Part shown: positions 22,497 to 25,833 of the stretch, in pieces
Layout: the number at the start of each line of letters is the position of its first letter
Numbering within the stretch: the first letter of the stretch is position 1
DNA from: a virus
DNA length: 25,833 nt
Virus record (IMG/VR): IMGVR_UViG_3300035664_000075
Coordinates: 1 to 25,833 of that record
Strand: one strand, 5' to 3'
Notes under the pieces: model-generated
Database searches by the model: none
What the model was told of the DNA's origin: nothing
Seen by the model: only the letters and a program-made list of their open reading frames with translations
Made by a program: the position numbers and the translations under genes

Positions 22497-22506
22497 GTTT
22501 TTAACC

Positions 22507-22602
22507 TTAAAAACTGGATTGCTGTTTAACAATAAACACAATGAGTGAAAAAAGAATTATTGCGCCAAATATATAAATCATGGCTTGTTTTAACTCTTTC
22601 AT
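22507..22602 (-). CDS. Membrane microprotein (31 aa)
   Basis: ATG at 22602 overlaps the stop of the 144-aa gene (ATGA). The basic MKELKQAM start is followed by one helix (IYIFGAIILFSLIVFIV) and a KQQSSF end. The start region has no separate strong ribosome site, so it probably depends on coupling. One of several microproteins of this design. Confidence 0.7.
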   Translation of the reverse strand: MKELKQAMIYIFGAIILFSLIVFIVKQQSSF

Positions 22603-23033
22603 TTTGTTTCCCCAATATGGCGGTAACGTACACCATAAGCAAACCCAATGGCTTTATCGCATAATACCCAAACTTCACTTCCTGTTACACCATAAGTCCA
22701 TTCAAACTCAACCCAAGGGTCATCCCGTCTTTGCGCAACTTCTGCATATTTCATAATCATTTCAGCGTGTGGGTGTGGTGTGATGATTGGTTTGGGTCTA
22801 TCGTATTTTGCTATTTGAAAACAGAATCGCCATGTGTCTTCACCAACCCAATAAAAATTTACTTCTGCTCTTTCTGCACATTCTGGTGCTTTACCCCAAT
22901 CAACATTAACTTGCACACCTGTTTGCTTTTCGTTCCATTCATTTAAATATTCTTGAAAACCTTCGTTGCCATCCCACCATTCATCATGTAACAATGTTAA
23001 TTCTTCAATTTGTTCGTTTGTTAACAAACTCAT
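22599..23033 (-). CDS. Phage protein of unknown function (144 aa)
   Basis: A tryptophan-rich protein (DEWWDGNEGFQEYLNEW, FYWVGEDTWRFCFQ, DDPWVEFEWTYG) with a His/Pro cluster ITPHPHAEMIMKY. The N-terminal 30 residues are helical, the rest mixed beta. No catalytic motif recognised. GGAG lies 6 nt before the ATG, and the previous stop is 1 nt away (TAA-T-ATG). It sits in the accessory region of small, lineage-specific genes. Confidence 0.8.
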   Translation of the reverse strand: MSLLTNEQIEELTLLHDEWWDGNEGFQEYLNEWNEKQTGVQVNVDWGKAPECAERAEVNFYWVGEDTWRFCFQIAKYDRPKPIITPHPHAEMIMKYAEVAQRRDDPWVEFEWTYGVTGSEVWVLCDKAIGFAYGVRYRHIGETK

Positions 23034-23034
23034 A

Positions 23035-23241
23035 TTAATCTCCAGTATAATTATTTAGTTTTTCTTGACGGATAAAATCAAGTTCGTGTTCGGTAATGTG
23101 GTATTCATATTTACCACCTCTCCATGATACTTCTGCTTTACCAGCTTTTGTGGCTTGTGTAAAAGATGAAAAGATACCAACAACATAACTGTGAGATTCC
23201 CTATCTCCCCATCTTAATGCTTCTACTATAAAGAAACTCAT
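23035..23241 (-). CDS. Small protein of unknown function (68 aa)
   Basis: GGGAG lies 4-5 nt before the ATG, which overlaps the preceding stop (ATGA). The product reads as a compact alpha/beta domain: MSFFIVEALRWGDRESHSYV, then FSSFTQATKAGKAEVSWRGG and YEYHITEHELD. It resembles small phage 'response-type' proteins in shape only; no family can be named. Confidence 0.75.
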   Translation of the reverse strand: MSFFIVEALRWGDRESHSYVVGIFSSFTQATKAGKAEVSWRGGKYEYHITEHELDFIRQEKLNNYTGD

Positions 23242-23429
23242 TTCACTCCCCCAAACATCACATCAATATTTTTATCATCGCAAGCCATATTTCTAAATCG
23301 TGCATTATTTTGCCCAATAAACTGAGCTGAAAACAACTCATCAAATCGCTCATTGGTCTCACGCAACACTTCTGTTTCTTTTTTAGCCTGAAGCAACTTC
23401 AATGTTTCTTCAAATGTTCTTTTTTTCAT
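23238..23429 (-). CDS. Small basic/acidic helical protein (63 aa)
   Basis: Start by ATGA overlap with the gene before it. The first half (MKKRTFEETLKLLQAKKETE) is a charged helix; the second half has FDELFSAQFIGQNNARFRN and ends DVMFGGVK. Not recognised. The gene is coupled at both ends. Confidence 0.72.
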   Translation of the reverse strand: MKKRTFEETLKLLQAKKETEVLRETNERFDELFSAQFIGQNNARFRNMACDDKNIDVMFGGVK

Positions 23430-23680
23430 CTCTTTTTAACCTCATAGGGTAAATAACTTTCTTCTTGATAATCTGGTATCTGTATTTCTTCATCGTCATC
23501 AAGTTCAATACCAGATAACCATGATTTCACATAGCCAATAACTAAATCACCAAAGTTATCTTCTCTCACACCCTGTGAATTTTCAACCTCAATAATATAC
23601 ACATCTTGGTCATAGCTAATACCAACAGTCAATAGGCATTGATACTTTGAGCCAATCCATGCAAACTCTTGTAAATACAT
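23426..23680 (-). CDS. Small acidic protein of unknown function (84 aa)
   Basis: The ATG at 23680 follows a perfect GGAGGT with 4 nt spacing; the longer in-frame TTG at 23698 would include this ribosome site. The product has a beta-like start (MYLQEFAWIGSKYQCLLTV) and an acidic end (IELDDDEEIQIPDYQEE). It is the first gene behind the promoter at 23701-23730, with a leader of only about 14 nt. Not a known family. Confidence 0.78.
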   Translation of the reverse strand: MYLQEFAWIGSKYQCLLTVGISYDQDVYIIEVENSQGVREDNFGDLVIGYVKSWLSGIELDDDEEIQIPDYQEESYLPYEVKKR

Positions 23681-23700
23681 AATTACCTCCGTTGGCAAGC

Positions 23701-23730
23701 ATAATACTCTTTGTTTGATAAGAACGTCAA
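23701..23730 (-). promoter_or_regulatory. Leftward promoter with overlapping inverted repeat
   Basis: TTGACG (23730-23725, 5/6), an 18-nt spacer and TATTAT (23706-23701, 5/6). GTTTGA and TCAAAC form an inverted repeat over the -35, giving TTGA-N8-TCAA as at 21177-21205. It lies just after a terminator, so it restarts transcription of the recombination/replication part of the block. Confidence 0.72.
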
Positions 23731-23740
23731 ACTTTATTTT

Positions 23741-23775
23741 AAAAAATAGCCGAAAATATCTCTATCAACGGCTAT
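23741..23775 (-). terminator. Rho-independent terminator inside the leftward block
   Basis: ATAGCCG (23775-23769 read leftward) and CGGCTAT (23752-23746) pair around a 16-nt loop, followed by six T's (23746-23741). It starts 8 nt after the stop of the gene at 23784-23957, just before a promoter. Confidence 0.8.
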
Positions 23776-23783
23776 GTTATTGA

Positions 23784-23957
23784 TTACTCTTCAAATTTTA
23801 TTAACTGAAACAATTCATTGTTACGCATTGTGATACCACCAATATTAGTATCGTAGACCCGATAATATCCTTTGTAGTGATAATATTCTATTGTTCCCAC
23901 AGTTAAAGAACCAATAAGAACACCAATTGAGAATGAGATTAAACAGAATTTAAACAT
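23784..23957 (-). CDS. Small N-terminally anchored membrane protein (57 aa)
   Basis: ATG at 23957 overlaps the preceding stop by TAATG and has GGGAG 9 nt upstream. MFKFCLISFSIGVLIGSLTV is a signal anchor or lipoprotein-like start (Cys5 is not in a clear lipobox). The remaining ~35 residues are Tyr-rich (YYHYKGYYRVY) and end in an acidic tail. No family recognised. It is the last gene before a terminator. Confidence 0.72.
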   Translation of the reverse strand: MFKFCLISFSIGVLIGSLTVGTIEYYHYKGYYRVYDTNIGGITMRNNELFQLIKFEE

Positions 23958-24157
23958 TAGTTTATACTCCCATATTTCCCTGATACACAGTATGCTGAAA
24001 CCAGCTCCGTTTTGTACTTAGAGAGCTTGTAGTCGCTATAGGCGTGTACTAGTTCAAGTTTTGCATTATCACACGCTGTGGGTGATTCAAACTGTATTGA
24101 TACTGTATTCATTTGTGAGACTACACTCACATAGATTGTGAAGATTAGTGTGGTCAT
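23957..24157 (-). CDS. Small exported two-cysteine protein B (66 aa)
   Basis: MTTLIFTIYVSVVSQMNTV is a short signal-peptide-like start. The mature part has two cysteines: SIQFESPTACDNAKLELVHA and ELVSAYCVSGK, in the same arrangement as protein A at 19012-19209 (F....[TA]C...K..L...AYCV). The start overlaps the previous stop by TAATG. Likely folded in the periplasm with one disulphide; function unknown. Two copies in one phage suggest related but different targets. Confidence 0.72.
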   Translation of the reverse strand: MTTLIFTIYVSVVSQMNTVSIQFESPTACDNAKLELVHAYSDYKLSKYKTELVSAYCVSGKYGSIN

Positions 24158-24633
24158 TATTTCTCTCCATAAATTTTAGAATAATTCACATGACCATTCC
24201 AGTCCGCAGCTTCAATCAAAGATGGCATAAAGTATTTATTTGGCTCGTCTTTTGTGGTCGGATAAAATATACCATTAACTTTCTCAAAATGTACAGACTT
24301 TTCGTATTCTGTACAATTATCAATAAAATCAATAATCGCATCTACATCGTAATTTTCATTAAATAATAAATGACAATCACCAATCCGATAACACAAGTCT
24401 CGCAGTTCACGAGTGACCATCGCTTCTCTGCAATCAAGTCCAGAATAAAGCAGTATCTCAATAAACTCTAAATAATCACAGTCATTCATAATGATATCAG
24501 CAATACACATTAAATCACGCTGTAATTGCTTCTCACGAGCTAAACGTAACTTTTTGATGATAGTGCCTGCTCGTTCAATTTCTATTAGATCAGAAGGTTC
24601 TTGTGGGTATAGAGCTGTTTGTAATTTGTCCAT
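24157..24633 (-). CDS. Phage protein of unknown function (158 aa)
   Basis: Excellent ribosome site GGAGGA, 5 nt from the ATG. The first half is helical with a basic stretch (IIKKLRLAREKQLQRDLMCI), the second acidic (ENYDVDAIIDFIDNCTEYEK) and ends KYFMPSLIEAADWNGHVNY. No catalytic or binding motif recognised. Confidence 0.8.
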   Translation of the reverse strand: MDKLQTALYPQEPSDLIEIERAGTIIKKLRLAREKQLQRDLMCIADIIMNDCDYLEFIEILLYSGLDCREAMVTRELRDLCYRIGDCHLLFNENYDVDAIIDFIDNCTEYEKSVHFEKVNGIFYPTTKDEPNKYFMPSLIEAADWNGHVNYSKIYGEK

Positions 24634-24773
24634 TAATCCTCCAAAAAATCAGAAATCTTATCGCTAAAAAACTCAATGAACATCCCTAATGCAATTAGGG
24701 TTTCAGAGGTTATTGATAAGCAGATGTAAAGCAATATCACGGGTATTTTTAATGCAGTGATTAACTTATTCAT
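24633..24773 (-). CDS. Small membrane protein (46 aa)
   Basis: ATG at 24773 overlaps the end of the gene before it by 8 nt; the stop overlaps the next start (TAATG). The product has a helix LKIPVILLYICLSITSETLI continuing into ALGMFIEFF, then an acidic SDKISDFLED tail. No family recognised. Confidence 0.72.
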   Translation of the reverse strand: MNKLITALKIPVILLYICLSITSETLIALGMFIEFFSDKISDFLED

Positions 24774-24981
24774 CTCCAGTCCAGTATTTTATTAATTCAT
24801 CAAAGTCTTCAGGCAATATCTGATTCACAGAATGCTCATATATGCCGAAATCAATTCGTTTGCCTGATATCATATAGAAACGAATCACTTTGTGCTTGAT
24901 ATCAAAGCTCATATATTCGACATTTGCGTTATTTATAACAATAACTTCATTATTTTGTAATCTAATGCTTGAATGGCTCAT
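24766..24981 (-). CDS. Small beta-rich protein of unknown function (71 aa)
   Basis: GGAG 8-9 nt upstream and an ATGA overlap with the preceding stop define the start. The product alternates (IRLQNNEVIVINNANVEYMS, HKVIRFYMISGKRIDFGIYE), as in small beta domains, and ends FDELIKYWTGDE. Not recognised. Confidence 0.76.
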   Translation of the reverse strand: MSHSSIRLQNNEVIVINNANVEYMSFDIKHKVIRFYMISGKRIDFGIYEHSVNQILPEDFDELIKYWTGDE

Positions 24982-25130
24982 TTGTTTTTCTCCAAAACTA
25001 TATCAGTTAAATCATCAATTATTTTAATCAGCTCATCAGTGTGATGGTCTGGTACGTTAGATTGCATAAAAACGTACATCTCTAAGCCGGAAAGCAACTT
25101 TAGGATGCGGAGTGCTTGTTCTTTATTCAT
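24978..25130 (-). CDS. Small helical protein of unknown function (50 aa)
   Basis: ATG at 25130 has GGAG 6 nt upstream and overlaps the previous stop by 8 nt (ATGAATAA); its stop overlaps the next start by ATGA. The product MNKEQALRILKLLSGLEMYV, then DHHTDELIKIIDDLTDIVLE is all helical with no membrane segment. No family known to me. Confidence 0.72.
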   Translation of the reverse strand: MNKEQALRILKLLSGLEMYVFMQSNVPDHHTDELIKIIDDLTDIVLEKNK

Positions 25131-25440
25131 TTTCTACTCCTATTTTGTGCGAGATTTCAGCAAAAATAATGCCTTCTTCAAATGCTTTTTGTTCAGATTT
25201 AGTGCCGTATGCTTTTGAAATTCTTTCTCTAAACTCGGGGTTAAAAGGCTCGCGCTTTAAATCATCCTTGGCTTTTGCATAGCCCCGCTGATACATCTCA
25301 CGTGCCGTTTGTGCTGGCTCACGTTTTTGTGGTGCTAGGTCTAGTTCAGCTTGTATATCCCAGTACAAATCATAATGAGTTTCTTTTAATTCGCGCAGTG
25401 TATCTCGCACTCTTTTTAACAACTCTCTTTCTTTACTCAT
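25123..25440 (-). CDS. Charged helical protein of unknown function (105 aa)
   Basis: MSKERELLKRVRDTLRELKE and REMYQRGYAKAKDDLKREP are basic helical stretches; the end is EEGIIFAEISHKIGVENE. It follows the TSCPD gene by 3 nt (TGA-TTT-ATG). No motif recognised; DNA-binding is possible from charge but not shown. Confidence 0.75.
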   Translation of the reverse strand: MSKERELLKRVRDTLRELKETHYDLYWDIQAELDLAPQKREPAQTAREMYQRGYAKAKDDLKREPFNPEFRERISKAYGTKSEQKAFEEGIIFAEISHKIGVENE

Positions 25441-25443
25441 AAA

Positions 25444-25833
25444 TCACCCACACTTACTATCACCACAATTAGTACACGTCATACAGCCATCCATTAGTAT
25501 CAGAGCTTTGACATTGCATTTGGTGCAGAGTTGCATCTCAACACCTTTGGCTTCTTTTTTCTTAGCTTCTAAGTACGCTTGTTGATGTTCATCCACTTCA
25601 ACTTTAATAACACCTATGCTTATTAAATGTTGCTCGATAACTGTTCCTATTTCTGCTACGAGCGATGGCATATACACACCACCTTTTTTGTAATAACCGC
25701 CTTTCGGGTCAAACACATTCTTAAGTTCTTCAACTAAAAACGTAGAGTCACCACCTTTTCTCCACACTGCAGACACTAATCGTGTCAATGCAAGTACCCA
25801 TTGGAAATGATCCATGTTCTTTGAATTGATGAA
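25444..25833 (-). CDS. TSCPD-domain protein with C-terminal zinc ribbon, class II reductase-type, 5' end outside the window
   Basis: The frame is open to the window edge (residues before the first ATG read FINSKN and also fit the family), so the gene is probably longer than 123 residues. The body, ALTRLVSAVWRKGGDSTFLV, then NVFDPKGGYYKKGGVYMPSL and AEIGTVIEQHL, is the TSCPD domain found at the C-terminus of NrdJ class II ribonucleotide reductases and as separate proteins in phages. The tail LCTKCNVKAL then DGCMTCTNCGDSKCG is the matching cysteine-rich ribbon of NrdJ ends. Likely assists or regulates the phage reductase at 12598-14556; direct proof is missing. Confidence 0.85.
   Translation of the reverse strand, partial: FINSKNMDHFQWVLALTRLVSAVWRKGGDSTFLVEELKNVFDPKGGYYKKGGVYMPSLVAEIGTVIEQHLISIGVIKVEVDEHQQAYLEAKKKEAKGVEMQLCTKCNVKALILMDGCMTCTNCGDSKCG

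Noticed and set aside
1-25833. tRNA genes, CRISPR arrays, insertion sequences or integration sites
   Set aside because: No cloverleaf-like stretch ending in a T-arm/CCA, no regularly spaced repeats and no transposase or integrase were found; gaps are too short for most of them.

Overview
The window is a stretch of a tailed-phage (or prophage-like) genome, about 25.8 kb, AT-rich and very tightly packed. Its content is classical phage: a giant tail fibre with a tail-assembly chaperone, two T4-type lysozymes, a coiled-coil/membrane holin-like protein, a family B DNA polymerase, nucleotide-metabolism genes and a recombination set. I see no rRNA, tRNA, CRISPR array, integrase or insertion sequence. 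The host cannot be named from this sequence. An adenosylcobalamin-dependent ribonucleotide reductase implies a host or environment that supplies B12.

Layout. Positions 1-5202 (+ strand) are the end of the structural operon: a 5'-truncated tail protein, a 1325-residue tail fibre, a tail-assembly chaperone and a 51-residue basic protein. A bidirectional hairpin terminator at 5205-5230 separates this from one long leftward (- strand) block covering the rest of the window. In transcription order, the block starts at the right edge with a TSCPD/zinc-ribbon protein of ribonucleotide-reductase type (running off the window) and small accessory genes, then an internal terminator and promoter near 23.7 kb. 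Next comes a recombination region at 18-22.5 kb: HTH proteins, a Sak4-like ATPase, a DUF669-like ssDNA-binding protein and a Cas4/RecB-like nuclease. It continues with an SF2 helicase, a ThyX-like protein, class II ribonucleotide reductase, an HNH endonuclease, PhoH, a DUF1064-type endonuclease, a MazG-like protein and dUTPase. It ends with lysozyme 2, a holin-like protein, DNA polymerase B and lysozyme 1.

Together the leftward genes make and clean dNTPs (reductase, dUTPase, ThyX-like and MazG-like proteins), replicate and recombine the DNA (PolB, helicase, Sak4-like, DUF669-like, Cas4-like) and lyse the cell. Most genes are joined by ATGA or TAATG stop/start overlaps, so translation is probably coupled. 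Reading the gaps between the longer genes gave about a dozen further small genes of 31-59 codons. Many encode one membrane segment and sit in the coupled chains.

Most notable: (1) the set of coupled membrane microproteins; (2) four leftward promoters sharing TTGAC-R-N6-T-M-AAA, three with the -35 box built around the upstream gene's TGA stop; (3) two diverged lysozymes on either side of the polymerase; (4) two small exported proteins with a shared two-cysteine pattern; (5) non-standard residues at key positions in the helicase Walker A (GKA) and polymerase motif C (NTD); (6) a promoter candidate nested inside a terminator. All functional names come from motif reading without database searches.
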